From positions 1,497,158-1,561,157 of the forward strand of contig OY282442.1 of NCBI GenBank assembly GCA_958296115.1: DNA of 64,000 bases. Reading direction: 5' to 3'. Each line of letters opens with the position of its first letter. The first letter of the stretch is position 1. Below are positions 8,151 through 16,825 of the stretch, one piece after another. The stretch is from an uncultured Dehalococcoidia bacterium. Lineage in GTDB: Bacteria > Chloroflexota > Dehalococcoidia > Lucifugimonadales > CAJWER01. The notes below the pieces were generated by a model. That model saw nothing but the letters and a program-made list of their open reading frames with translations. It was not told the origin of the DNA and made no database searches. The translations under genes and the position numbers were made by a program.

Positions 8151-9497
8151 TCAGAGGAGCGCGGCGTCTTGTATCTGGCGGAGGTGTGCGGCGAAGCTGT
8201 CGGCGGGCGTTTCGACGTCGCTGGTTGTGAGCATGGCGTCCTTTGGGACGTGGCTGGTTACGACTGCGCGGTCCGACAGGCCGATGGGGAGTAGGTTCTT
8301 GGCCCTTGCGTCGGTAGCCTCGACCAGGGAGCCGTACACCGCGCGGCCGCCCTCGCCGTCCAGGATGTCGCCCGGGTGGAGCGGGCGCTTGGCGCGGGCT
8401 GCGACCTCGCCGACTATGGCGTTGGGCGCGCCGGTCGGCTCGCCGTAGAGCGCGGCCTTGGCGATGGAGATGGGGGCCTCCATGCCGACGAGGTGGTATG
8501 GGCGGTACATGAGGCCGTACTTGCCTGTGGAGTCCATGGCCACGCCGTAGTCTTTGAGGCAGCGCAGCAGGTATGGGCTGTTGGAGGTTATGACGACGTA
8601 GACGCCCCAGCGCATGGGGTTGTGGACCTCGACGCCGCCTTCGCGGATGCAGCTCACGACCTCGACCACGCCCGTTCTGTGGAGGATGCCGCCGTCCTCG
8701 ACGGGGCGCAGCAGGTTGGGGATGTCGTCTATGCCGGCGGGCGGCTGATGCATACCGGGCACGTCTGGCGCGAGGCCGGTCATGTTGGCGACGGCGCACA
8801 TCTCGACGGCGGACTTGGTGCCGTCCTGGAAGGAGTTGTACATCTGGGGGTTGAGGTTGGACTCGGCGGCTTCCTCGTCCGACAGGCCATAGCGTCCAAG
8901 GGCCTCGTCGGGTGTGCCGCCGCGGAATTCCGGCAGGTAGCGAGTTCCCTTGCCGGCCGCTACGACCTCGAACCCTGCGCTGACCGCCCAATCGTAGAGT
9001 TCGTCTATGTTGCCGGGCTGGTCGCCATAGACGAGGCTATAGACCACGCCGGCGTTGTCGGCCATATTCTTCAGTAGGGGGCCTACGAGCGCGTCCGCCT
9101 CGACGGTGACGTTGACGACGTGCTTCTCGGCCATGATGGAGTTGAAGGCGTGGCGGGAGCCCGCGTCCGGGTTGCCCGTAGCCTCGACCACCACGTCCAC
9201 CTCAGCCTGCGCCGCGACGTCGGGGTTCTCCGAGACCACGACATCATCCGAGTCGATCGCGTCGTTGGCCTGGCCGACGTTCGAGGTCGTTACGGCGTCT
9301 TGCGCGTCAAGTCCGGCGAGGCGCAGGGTATTGAGGGCGCGGTTGGGGTCGAGGTCGCAGACGACGGAGAGCTCCATGCCGGGGGCCTGGACGACCTGCG
9401 CGGCGACCATGGAGCCGAAGCGCCCGCAGCCGATGAGGGCGACGCGGATGGGTATGCGCTGTTCGTCGAGGGCCTGGAGTCGTTTGTGCATGGACAT
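8151..9497 (-). CDS. NAD(P)-dependent dehydrogenase with C-terminal SAF domain (homoserine dehydrogenase-like)
   Basis: A 448-residue oxidoreductase of the group annotated as predicted homoserine dehydrogenase with SAF domain (COG4091). The Rossmann motif VALIGCGRFGSMVA sits at about residues 19-32, followed by VVCDLDPNRA; the middle has VVEATGNPDAG and NVTVEADALVG as in aspartate-semialdehyde/homoserine dehydrogenase-like folds; the C-terminus (about 360-440) has AKRPLHPGDILDGEGG, the SAF signature. ATG 9497 has GAGG seven bases upstream. It is the last gene of a minus-strand run mfd, zinc-motif protein, dehydrogenase. Members of this family act on sugar acids or amino-acid-like substrates; the true substrate is unknown, and it is unlikely to be the biosynthetic homoserine dehydrogenase. 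Confidence 0.8.
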   Translation of the reverse strand: MSMHKRLQALDEQRIPIRVALIGCGRFGSMVAAQVVQAPGMELSVVCDLDPNRALNTLRLAGLDAQDAVTTSNVGQANDAIDSDDVVVSENPDVAAQAEVDVVVEATGNPDAGSRHAFNSIMAEKHVVNVTVEADALVGPLLKNMADNAGVVYSLVYGDQPGNIDELYDWAVSAGFEVVAAGKGTRYLPEFRGGTPDEALGRYGLSDEEAAESNLNPQMYNSFQDGTKSAVEMCAVANMTGLAPDVPGMHQPPAGIDDIPNLLRPVEDGGILHRTGVVEVVSCIREGGVEVHNPMRWGVYVVITSNSPYLLRCLKDYGVAMDSTGKYGLMYRPYHLVGMEAPISIAKAALYGEPTGAPNAIVGEVAARAKRPLHPGDILDGEGGRAVYGSLVEATDARAKNLLPIGLSDRAVVTSHVPKDAMLTTSDVETPADSFAAHLRQIQDAALL

Positions 9498-9516
9498 AGT
9501 TTAACCTCGGCGCGGG

Positions 9517-10209
9517 CTACGATAGAATCTCCAATGATTTTATGACCCATCTGTGTCCGATTCCTAGGAAGTCGGTAGCTTCGGCCATCGCCTTGACGAT
9601 AGTGCCTTTCTTCAGTTGGCTCGACACGTCTTTTGGACACCATGCAGTGTAGCTCATGAGGTCTAGCGCGTCTTGGTCGATATCGCTCTCATCAACTAGA
9701 ATCGTAACCTGCTTCACATCTGTATCGCCCAACTGTTGCTCTATAAAAGTCGCGCCTACGCTGTCAGGATCAATACCGAGATTGTTTGTCATGGGCAAGT
9801 AGTGGACATCTGAGACAACCCCAATCAAACTCTCTTTCTGTTTGTCAAACGGGTCAATCCTCATCGTTTCACGCGACAAAGACTCAGTGCGCTTGACTCT
9901 CTGAATTATTTCTCCATCGACTTTGAATCTCCTCATGCCTTGGAGTAGTCCGTGATTAGGGTCTCTAGCGCTGAACGTTATGCCCTCCAGCCGTGTCCAC
10001 GCGGTCTTGCCGGAAGGCCGCGGCGCGAGAGAACCTGCGCTGACGCGACTACCGAGGCAACGATGCACGGGCCAAGGTGGACCAAGGTCGTCGAAGAATA
10101 CCCGCGACTCATGATCGCATTGGAAGAAGAACACCGAGCTGTTGCACGTAGGGCAATTAGTAGGGAATGTCCGTGTGTTGCACCAGCTGCCGTGAGTGGG
10201 ATACATCAT
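9517..10209 (-). CDS. hypothetical protein with N-terminal zinc-finger-like motif
   Basis: A 230-residue protein of unknown function. Its N-terminus has NCPTC followed by VFFFQCDHESRVFFDDLG and PWPVHRC, a Cys-x2-Cys ... His/Cys arrangement with an RVFFDxLGxPWPxHxC pattern that I have seen in other uncharacterised bacterial proteins and that probably binds zinc. The rest is acidic to neutral with no membrane segment. ATG 10209 is preceded by GTGAGG inside the end of mfd, and only six bases separate the two genes, so they are likely co-transcribed. Base composition is visibly less GC-rich than mfd, which suggests recent acquisition. No function is proposed. Confidence 0.7.
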   Translation of the reverse strand: MMYPTHGSWCNTRTFPTNCPTCNSSVFFFQCDHESRVFFDDLGPPWPVHRCLGSRVSAGSLAPRPSGKTAWTRLEGITFSARDPNHGLLQGMRRFKVDGEIIQRVKRTESLSRETMRIDPFDKQKESLIGVVSDVHYLPMTNNLGIDPDSVGATFIEQQLGDTDVKQVTILVDESDIDQDALDLMSYTAWCPKDVSSQLKKGTIVKAMAEATDFLGIGHRWVIKSLEILS

Positions 10210-10215
10210 GATGCC

Positions 10216-13200
10216 TCACCCCACCGCTGCCGTTAGGCGTTGGCGGAAGGCGGTTATGCTGTCTATGAGGGAGGCCAGGGTCTCTTCCCATGTTTCGTTT
10301 TGGGCGATGCTCTTGGTGTCGAGGCGTATCTGGGTGTGTCCGACCCTGACTCCTCGGCCGAGCGCTCGCTGGAGGGCGGCCCTTGCGCCGCCGGTGTCCT
10401 CGCGCAGCTTCAGGACTACGCACTTATCTTCGCGGGACACCGCCTCGATGCCGGCGTGGGCGGCCTTGAGGCGGAGCTTGGCGGCGTAGAGCAGGTTTTC
10501 GACCTGCCAGGGGAGCGGGCCGAAGCGGTCGGTCATCTCGTCCCGCATCTCCGTTAGCGCGTCTAGGGTTTCGGCGGAGCCGATGCGGCGGTACACGTCG
10601 AGTCTGGTCGGAAGGTCGGCGACGTAGGAGACGGGGATGCTGGCGGGGATGTCGAGCTCGACGGTTACGGGGCTTTCGGACGCGAGATTCGAGTCGGCGT
10701 CGAACGCATCCGCGCTCATGGCGGCTATCTCGGCCCGGCTGGCTTCGCGTCCGTTGGCGGTCATGCGCGCTCGGAGGGTTTCGACGGCCTCGCTCAGCAG
10801 GCGGGTGTAGAGGTCGAAGCCGACTGCGGTGATGTGTCCGCTCTGCTGCGAGCCGAGGACGTTGCCCGCGCCGCGGATCTCCAGGTCTTTCATGGCTATC
10901 TGGAAGCCCGCGCCGAGCTCTGTGGCTGCCAGCATCGTCTTGAGCCGCTTTTCCGCGACCTCGTTGACGCTGCGATGCGCGGGGATGAGCAGGTAGGCGT
11001 ATGCGCGGCGCGCCCCCCTGCCAATGCGCCCGCGGAGCTGGTATAGCTGGGCGAGGCCGAAGGTGTCGGCGCGGTTGACTATCAGGGCGTTCGCGTTCGG
11101 GATGTCCAGCCCGGACTCGATGATGGTGGTGCATACCAGGACGTCGGTGATGCCCTCGGCGAACTCCATCATTGCATGTTCGAGCTGGCGCTCGGGCATC
11201 TGCCCATGGGCGACTCCGACGTTGGCTTCTGGGGCGAGCATTCGGACGTATCCGGCCATGTAGTCTATGTTATAGACGCGGTTGTGGACGAAGAAGACCT
11301 GGCCCTGTCGGTCGATCTCGCGCCTGATGGCCTCCCGTATCAGCTCGTCGCTGAACTCTGAAACGTAGGTCTTGATGGGCAGCCTCTCTTCGGGCGGCGT
11401 CTCGATGGCGCTCATGTCCCTGACTCCCGCGAGCGAGAGGTGCAGGGTGCGAGGGATGGGCGTTGCGGTCAGGGTGAGCACGTCAACCTCGTGGCGCATC
11501 TCCTTGAGTCGCTCCTTGTGGGCGACGCCGAAGCGCTGCTCCTCGTCTATGACCACGAGGCCCAGGTTCTTGAAGCGGATGTCTTTCTGTATGAGCCTGT
11601 GGGTGCCGATGCAGACGTCGACCTTGCCGTCCGCCATGGCTTCGACGACTCGCCGCTGCTCGGCGTCGGAGCGGAAGCGGCTCAGCATCTCGATGGATAC
11701 GGGAAACGCCTGGAGCCGCTCGCGGAACGTGGAGTAGTGCTGCTGGGCGAGCACCGTCGTCGGGACGAGAACCGCGACCTGCTTCCCGTCCATCACTGAC
11801 TTGAAGGCGGCTCGGAGCGCGACCTCCGTCTTGCCGTAGCCAACGTCGCCGCACACCAGTCGGTCCATCGGCCTCGCCTGCTCCATGTCCGCCTTGACCT
11901 GCACGATGGTCTCCCGCTGGTCCTGCGTCTCTTCGTATGGGAACGAGCTTTCCATCTCCGCCTGCCAAGGGGTGTCGGGCGGGTATGCGTGGCCCTCGAC
12001 CAGCTCGCGCGAGGCGTACAGGGAGAGGAGCTCGGCGGCCATCTCGCGGGTGGAGCGGGCGGCCCGCTCCTTGGCGCGCTTCCATTCCTGGGTGCCCAGG
12101 CGCGTCAGCGACGGCGGCTTTTCGAGGGGCGCTACGTAGGGCGTGACGCGGTCTACGTGCTCCATCGGCACGTAGAGCTGGTCGCCCTTGGCGTATTCGA
12201 GCACCAGGTATTCGCGGTCGCCCTCGTCCCGCGAGGCGCGACCCGTGCCCATGAACCTGCCGACGCCGTGCTCGACGTGTACCACGTAGTCGCCGGGGTT
12301 CAGCTCGGACAGCAGGGCCTCGCGCTTCACCGCGCGGCGGGGTGAGGTCCGTCGGAGCTTGGTCATGCCGAAAATCTCGGAGTCGCTGAACACTGCCAGC
12401 TTGCTCCCGTCCACGGACAGGACGCAGCCGTCCCCCAGCCCGGCCCCCCATGCCTGCAGCAGCGTTATCGAGCCCGGCTTTGGGATGGCGTCGAGCCGCT
12501 TCGAGACGCGGGCGTCGACGTCGAACTCGCTCATGACCTCTTCGAGGCGGCGCGAGGCGGACGAGACGATGACGACGCGGTGGCCGTCCCGGGCCAGTGT
12601 CTCGGCCTCCTCGGCGAACGAATCCAGGCTGCCCATGAAGTCGGGCGGCGAGGCGAACGGCAGCGGGTATCCGCCGTCGTGCGTGAGGTCCTCTGCGCCC
12701 CATGGGGTGACGTCGAGGCGCCGTCCGACATGCGCTCGCTCCTCGCTCTCGCGATTCAGGAAGTGCGACGATGGGAAGCGCAACGGCAGCTCCCGGCGGC
12801 GCTCCTTGACCCTCCGCAGCTCGTGGGCGCGCTCGTCTATCTCCCAGGCGGCCTCGGCGACCTCGTTGGGGCGGACGGTAACTATTAGGCTGTCGTCCTG
12901 TAGGAAGTCCAGGATCGAGCCGGTGTTGAAGAAGCCGGCGTAGAAGTCTATGTCCTCGACGTCCATGCCTTCGAGCAGCATGTCAATCTCACCCTCGATC
13001 CTGTTCCGCGACTCCTCGGAGCATCGGGACATGTCGATGTTGCTGAGCATCATGTCCAGCATCTCGCGGTCAACGAGCCCCGGCAGGGTCTCCCGCGCCG
13101 GGATGATGGTGACCGATTCCACTAGGTCGGTCGAGCGCTGGGTTTCCGGGTCGAAGCGGCGGATCGAGTCTATCTCGTCCCCCCAGAGGTCTATGCGCGC

Positions 13201-13785
13201 GGGGGAGTCTGCGGCGACCGGGAATATATCTACGATGCCGCCTCGCCTGCTCACGAGGCCAGGCACGTCCGCGGTCGGCTCCACGCGGTAGCCCATGCGG
13301 CGCCAGGATTCGATGGTCTCGTCCAAGTCTATATGCAGGCCGGGTTCGAGGGTCTGGGCGCTGCGCTCCAGGGCGTATCGGCCGATGGTCTTCTGGGCGA
13401 TTGCGGCTGCCGAGGCGATGACCATCGGGGCGGAATCGCCGTCCTGCGCGAGCGCCCAGAGGGCGTTTATGCGCTGCTGAGAGGTCGCCAGGTCGGGAAC
13501 GAGGCGTTCGAATGGCAGGGTCTCGGTTTCGGGGAAGTGGAGGATGCGCGTCTCGTCGTCTGTCCAGAGGAGGATCTGCTCGTGCAGGCGGCGGGCGTCC
13601 TCAGGGCGCGGCGCGACGACGAGGATGGGGATGTCGAGCGTTCGCCGGAGGGACGCCAGCGCGAACGGGGCGGCCTCGGCGAGTGTCTGCAGCCTGGAAT
13701 TGAACCGGCTCCGCCGCAGCCCTGCGGTCAGCCGCTGGAACTCCGGCGAGCTGTCCAATATCTCGCCGAGCGCGCTGAGCGACAT
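10216..13785 (-). CDS. mfd: transcription-repair coupling factor Mfd
   Basis: Superfamily 2 translocase that removes RNA polymerase stalled at DNA lesions and recruits UvrA. The 1189-residue length is normal. Visible regions: UvrB-homology N-terminus with PRPEDARRLHEQILLW, the RNA-polymerase-interaction module near residues 490-560 (LNPGDYVVHVEHGVGRF), Walker A GDVGYGKTEVALRAAF, motif II DEEQRFGV, TATPIPRTLHLSLAG, motif VI region QLYQLRGRIGRGARRAYAYLL, and the C-terminal TRCF domain with PVTVELDIPASIP. ATG 13785 has GGAGGG ten bases upstream. Head of the minus-strand cluster that continues with the zinc-motif protein; divergent from the DUF4328 gene. Confidence 0.97.
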   Translation of the reverse strand: MSLSALGEILDSSPEFQRLTAGLRRSRFNSRLQTLAEAAPFALASLRRTLDIPILVVAPRPEDARRLHEQILLWTDDETRILHFPETETLPFERLVPDLATSQQRINALWALAQDGDSAPMVIASAAAIAQKTIGRYALERSAQTLEPGLHIDLDETIESWRRMGYRVEPTADVPGLVSRRGGIVDIFPVAADSPARIDLWGDEIDSIRRFDPETQRSTDLVESVTIIPARETLPGLVDREMLDMMLSNIDMSRCSEESRNRIEGEIDMLLEGMDVEDIDFYAGFFNTGSILDFLQDDSLIVTVRPNEVAEAAWEIDERAHELRRVKERRRELPLRFPSSHFLNRESEERAHVGRRLDVTPWGAEDLTHDGGYPLPFASPPDFMGSLDSFAEEAETLARDGHRVVIVSSASRRLEEVMSEFDVDARVSKRLDAIPKPGSITLLQAWGAGLGDGCVLSVDGSKLAVFSDSEIFGMTKLRRTSPRRAVKREALLSELNPGDYVVHVEHGVGRFMGTGRASRDEGDREYLVLEYAKGDQLYVPMEHVDRVTPYVAPLEKPPSLTRLGTQEWKRAKERAARSTREMAAELLSLYASRELVEGHAYPPDTPWQAEMESSFPYEETQDQRETIVQVKADMEQARPMDRLVCGDVGYGKTEVALRAAFKSVMDGKQVAVLVPTTVLAQQHYSTFRERLQAFPVSIEMLSRFRSDAEQRRVVEAMADGKVDVCIGTHRLIQKDIRFKNLGLVVIDEEQRFGVAHKERLKEMRHEVDVLTLTATPIPRTLHLSLAGVRDMSAIETPPEERLPIKTYVSEFSDELIREAIRREIDRQGQVFFVHNRVYNIDYMAGYVRMLAPEANVGVAHGQMPERQLEHAMMEFAEGITDVLVCTTIIESGLDIPNANALIVNRADTFGLAQLYQLRGRIGRGARRAYAYLLIPAHRSVNEVAEKRLKTMLAATELGAGFQIAMKDLEIRGAGNVLGSQQSGHITAVGFDLYTRLLSEAVETLRARMTANGREASRAEIAAMSADAFDADSNLASESPVTVELDIPASIPVSYVADLPTRLDVYRRIGSAETLDALTEMRDEMTDRFGPLPWQVENLLYAAKLRLKAAHAGIEAVSREDKCVVLKLREDTGGARAALQRALGRGVRVGHTQIRLDTKSIAQNETWEETLASLIDSITAFRQRLTAAVG

Positions 13786-13908
13786 CGGTCATACCCTCCA
13801 AAGCCTAATGGACGAGTCCGCGCGGACTCGCCTGGATGCTGGGCTGTCATTGTAGCACGTCAGGTCGCGTGGTAGCATTCAGGGCGAGATGCGGAGGATG
13901 CGCTCCAT

Positions 13909-14919
13909 ATGAACTGCCTGAAGTGTGACCGGGAGGTTGTCGAGCAGGCAAAGTTCTGCAGCTATTGCGGCGAGCGGCTGGCTCTCCCATGCACCTCGTG
14001 CGGGGTTCTCAATCCACCCGACGGCCTGTTCTGCCACGACTGCGGTCGAGGGCTGGACGAGAGTCCAGCCGAGCCGCGGGGGGCTGCTCCCGGCCGGTTT
14101 GCACAGCCGCAGGCGGTTGCCCTGAAATGCCCCCGATGCGGCGCGGCCAACGAGCCTGGGTCAACATATTGCTACCAGTGCGGCCTGCCGCTGGAAGAGG
14201 AATTGCAAGCCGCCTCCGGATACGCCGCGCGCGTTCCCATGCACACTCCGTACCGGTCGCCGCGGACCTTGGCGAACTGGACGGTAGGACTGCTGGTCGC
14301 CACATGCATCACATACGGACTTCTCATGGCGATGACATTCGATCTACTACGGCTGGTGTCGCAGTATGAAGCCGGGCAATTCGTCTCCCCTCTGGAGTTG
14401 GCCGATGCCGGGGAGACCGTGGACGCTATGTCCACTCTGCTCATCGTGTTGTTCATCCCAACCGTAGCGCTGTTCCTGATGTGGATTCATCGGGCCTCAC
14501 GCAACCTGAAGTCTCTCGGCGCACACGGCCAGCGCTTCTCCCCCGGCTGGGCGGTTGGCTGGTGGTTCGTGCCCATCATGTTCTTCTTCCGGCCGTATCA
14601 GGTGATGGCGGAGATATGGAGAGGCAGCCACGCAGCCGAGTTCCTGGCATGGCGGGATGGGACTGTATCAACGCTGCTGCCGTGGTGGTGGGCGCTATGG
14701 GTTGCAGGTAACATCATTGGATTCGCCGTCGCATTTAGCAATTCTCTTGGCACAGATGCCATGCTGTCTAGCGCCGCCTTACGGTGGGAACTCCTCTCGC
14801 ATCCCCTTACCATCGGCGCCGGCGTGCTGGCCATCCTCGTAGTGCGGCGCATAACTAGGCGACAAGACGAGGAATCTCTCAAACATCGCAGGATGACTAC
14901 AGGGTGGACGACAGGCTGA
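13909..14919 (+). CDS. zinc-ribbon DUF4328 membrane protein
   Basis: A 336-residue protein with an N-terminal array of Cys pairs (CLKC, CSYC, CTSC, CHDC, CPRC, CYQC within residues 3-95), making about three double-Cys zinc ribbons, followed by a membrane region with several hydrophobic helices and the DUF4328 hallmarks FLMWIHRASRNLKSLG and FSPGWAVGWWFVPI. DUF4328 proteins are uncharacterised. The stop lies three bases before the start of a PrsW-type protease that itself carries C-terminal zinc ribbons, so the two are almost certainly made together. ATG 13909 is preceded by GGAGGATG. A sensing or scaffold role for the ribbons is a guess. Confidence 0.85.
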   Translation: MNCLKCDREVVEQAKFCSYCGERLALPCTSCGVLNPPDGLFCHDCGRGLDESPAEPRGAAPGRFAQPQAVALKCPRCGAANEPGSTYCYQCGLPLEEELQAASGYAARVPMHTPYRSPRTLANWTVGLLVATCITYGLLMAMTFDLLRLVSQYEAGQFVSPLELADAGETVDAMSTLLIVLFIPTVALFLMWIHRASRNLKSLGAHGQRFSPGWAVGWWFVPIMFFFRPYQVMAEIWRGSHAAEFLAWRDGTVSTLLPWWWALWVAGNIIGFAVAFSNSLGTDAMLSSAALRWELLSHPLTIGAGVLAILVVRRITRRQDEESLKHRRMTTGWTTG

Positions 14920-14922
14920 TCA

Positions 14923-15789
14923 TTGGCGTTCGTTGGCATTGTGCTGGTGTCGTTTGCGCCGGGGCTGTTCTGGCTCTGGTTCTACGTGCGGAAGGATGTC
15001 TATCGGCCGGAACCGCGCAGGCTCATAGCGATTACGTTCGGCCTGGGCTGCCTGTCCACCATCCCGGCGGGAATGATTGAGGCCATATTCCTCTTCGACA
15101 TGAATCTCGAAGAGGGCGCGGCGCTTACGGGTGTGGCCGCCGCCATGCTGTTGGTGGTCGGGCCGGTGGAGGAGACGTGCAAGTTCGCCGCCGTTCGGTT
15201 CAAGCCCTACCGCTCCCTGTACTTCGACGAGCCGATGGACGGGCTGGTGTATGCCGTGGCTGCGAGCCTGGGGTTTGCCTCGCTGGAGAACATGGGGCAT
15301 GTATTGGCGTTCGGCCCAGCGGTCATGATAGGGCGTGCGCCCATCACGACGGTGGCGCACCTCGTACTTGGCAGCGTCTGGGGCTACGCGCTGGGCGTCC
15401 ACCAGGCATCAGGCTATAGGCGGTCGCCGCTCGTAGCGGGCTCCCTCGTCATCGCCGCGTGCGCTCACGGGGTATTCAATATCCTGGTGTTCTCGTCCGC
15501 TCCGCTCCCGCTCGGCGCGGTTGTTCTGACCGTCATCGGCGCGGTATGGGCGTTCGGCCGGTTCAAGTGGGGGCAGCGGGTGTCGCCTTTCAGACTTCGT
15601 AGGAACTATCCGAAGGCGGCGTGTCCTTCGTGCGGCGAGCTGATCCGCGTCGTGAGCCGCTTTTGCCGGTCCTGCGGCATGGCTGTTGCGCCGAGGGCAG
15701 CCCGGCTATTTTGCGGCCGCTGTGGTGAGGGCAACCGGCCTGACGCCGGCTACTGCACGAGCTGCGGGGACCGGCTGCTGCGGGCATGA
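14923..15789 (+). CDS. PrsW-family intramembrane metalloprotease with C-terminal zinc ribbons
   Basis: A 288-residue multi-pass membrane protein. It has the PrsW/CPBP-like markers: PVEETCKFAAVR (E83, E84), SLGFASLENMGHV (E122), a conserved His in TTVAHLVLGSVWGYALG (H146) and AHGVFN (H182), which form the presumed metal site in the membrane. PrsW of Bacillus subtilis cleaves an anti-sigma factor. Residues about 228-288 add two zinc ribbons (CPSCG/CRSCG and CGRCG/CTSCG), unusual for PrsW. The start is TTG 14923, three bases after the DUF4328 stop; no anti-sigma gene is nearby, so the substrate is unknown and the neighbouring DUF4328 protein is the obvious candidate partner. Confidence 0.85.
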   Translation: MAFVGIVLVSFAPGLFWLWFYVRKDVYRPEPRRLIAITFGLGCLSTIPAGMIEAIFLFDMNLEEGAALTGVAAAMLLVVGPVEETCKFAAVRFKPYRSLYFDEPMDGLVYAVAASLGFASLENMGHVLAFGPAVMIGRAPITTVAHLVLGSVWGYALGVHQASGYRRSPLVAGSLVIAACAHGVFNILVFSSAPLPLGAVVLTVIGAVWAFGRFKWGQRVSPFRLRRNYPKAACPSCGELIRVVSRFCRSCGMAVAPRAARLFCGRCGEGNRPDAGYCTSCGDRLLRA

Positions 15790-15814
15790 CACAACGGCTG
15801 ATTCAGTGGGGTAC

Positions 15815-15844
15815 TTGACATCACCTACTACACTAATCTACACT
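15815..15844 (+). promoter_or_regulatory. promoter of the PD-(D/E)XK/PIN unit
   Basis: Perfect -35 TTGACA (15815-15820), 18-base spacer and -10 TACACT (15839-15844). The stretch is AT-rich against its surroundings. It gives the downstream two-gene unit its own promoter. Confidence 0.65.
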
Positions 15845-15851
15845 AGGATAA

Positions 15852-15871
15852 GCAATCTAATAAAAGATTGC
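15852..15871. promoter_or_regulatory. inverted repeat at the 5' end of the PD-(D/E)XK/PIN transcript
   Basis: GCAATCT-AATAAA-AGATTGC, a perfect 7-bp inverted repeat located right at the expected transcription start and 21 bases before the start codon. Its place suits an operator for an autoregulator, or a 5' hairpin that limits translation. It is not followed by a T-run. Confidence 0.55.
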
Positions 15872-15892
15872 ATTAGCACTGAGGAGGTATCG

Positions 15893-16825
15893 ATGAACCA
15901 GACGCCGGCTACATTCTGGGAGCATGTCTTTGATCTACGTGAGCGTGGGCAGATCCCCCGCGTATGGAAGACCGGGCAGCTCAGTGAATTTCTTGAGCAC
16001 CCTATAGGGCCATACTCGCCGGGGACTGTCACAACTGACCCGTTCAACTACAGCATTTCGATGAGGGGCGACAAGATAGGCTACTTCGTTCAGAAAGGAC
16101 AGGCACCCAAGGCGTGGAGGGTGGGGCGCGGCCAGTTCCGGTTGATTGCGGATCCTGAGGATGACATGCAGACCCAGGAGGCCGAGAGGAGCCGGGCGGT
16201 GAAGCGCGCCGCGGAGCTCAGATCACAGAAGAGGCAGACCAACGGCCACCCGGTCGGAGCTGCCATTCCGCCGCTTGACCATCCCGAACGTCCCAGCCTG
16301 CAAGCTGAGTCGGCGCCCGGCTCCTCCGAACTGTATCCGGCAATCATCGTCGCCCTCACTCCGACGCAGCGTCAGGCCCTGGCCGGACGCAGTACGGAAC
16401 AGAAGGCCATGTTCATTGTGCATACGCACCTCGCCAGCAAGTATGGAGGCCAGGTGGAAATCGAGGAGGACCATGATGGCGCGGATCTCAGGGTCTACAT
16501 GAGCGGGAAGAGCGAGCGAATCGAGGTGAAGGGCACTGAATCGCCCACCATAGCGTGGCCCAAGCTAAAGGTGTCCAGCCAGAAGTCGCATGACGCCTTG
16601 AGGAATGGAGAGACGTCGATGTATCGGGTAGTTGACGTTTCTGGCGCGAATCCACGCATCTACATCCTGACGTACGGACGGCACTTCACCCTAGAGCCTG
16701 AACCGAGATGGGCGGTGAAACGAGTTACGCCGAAGGACGACCGCTACCCCATGCGAGGCGAACCCTATCGGTACGACCTGCCATATGATCCGGTTGCGAC
16801 AGACGAGTGGGAGGCGCGAGGATGA
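15893..16825 (+). CDS. putative PD-(D/E)XK nuclease-fold protein (DUF3883-like C-terminus)
   Basis: A 310-residue protein I do not recognise over its full length. Residues 1-90 form a compact domain ending in PKAWRVGRGQFRLI, which recalls small winged-helix-like modules of restriction-type proteins. Residues 95-145 look like a charged, Pro-rich linker. The C-terminal half has D198 in GADLRVYMSG and E211/K213 in RIEVKGTES, the spacing of a PD-(D/E)XK nuclease core as in DUF3883/NO VEIN C-terminal domains. ATG 15893 has an excellent Shine-Dalgarno GAGGAGGT (15881-15888). The stop overlaps the ATG of a PIN-domain gene by four bases (ATGA). This suggests a defence or toxin-antitoxin role, but that is inference; a non-catalytic function is possible. 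Confidence 0.65.
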   Translation: MNQTPATFWEHVFDLRERGQIPRVWKTGQLSEFLEHPIGPYSPGTVTTDPFNYSISMRGDKIGYFVQKGQAPKAWRVGRGQFRLIADPEDDMQTQEAERSRAVKRAAELRSQKRQTNGHPVGAAIPPLDHPERPSLQAESAPGSSELYPAIIVALTPTQRQALAGRSTEQKAMFIVHTHLASKYGGQVEIEEDHDGADLRVYMSGKSERIEVKGTESPTIAWPKLKVSSQKSHDALRNGETSMYRVVDVSGANPRIYILTYGRHFTLEPEPRWAVKRVTPKDDRYPMRGEPYRYDLPYDPVATDEWEARG

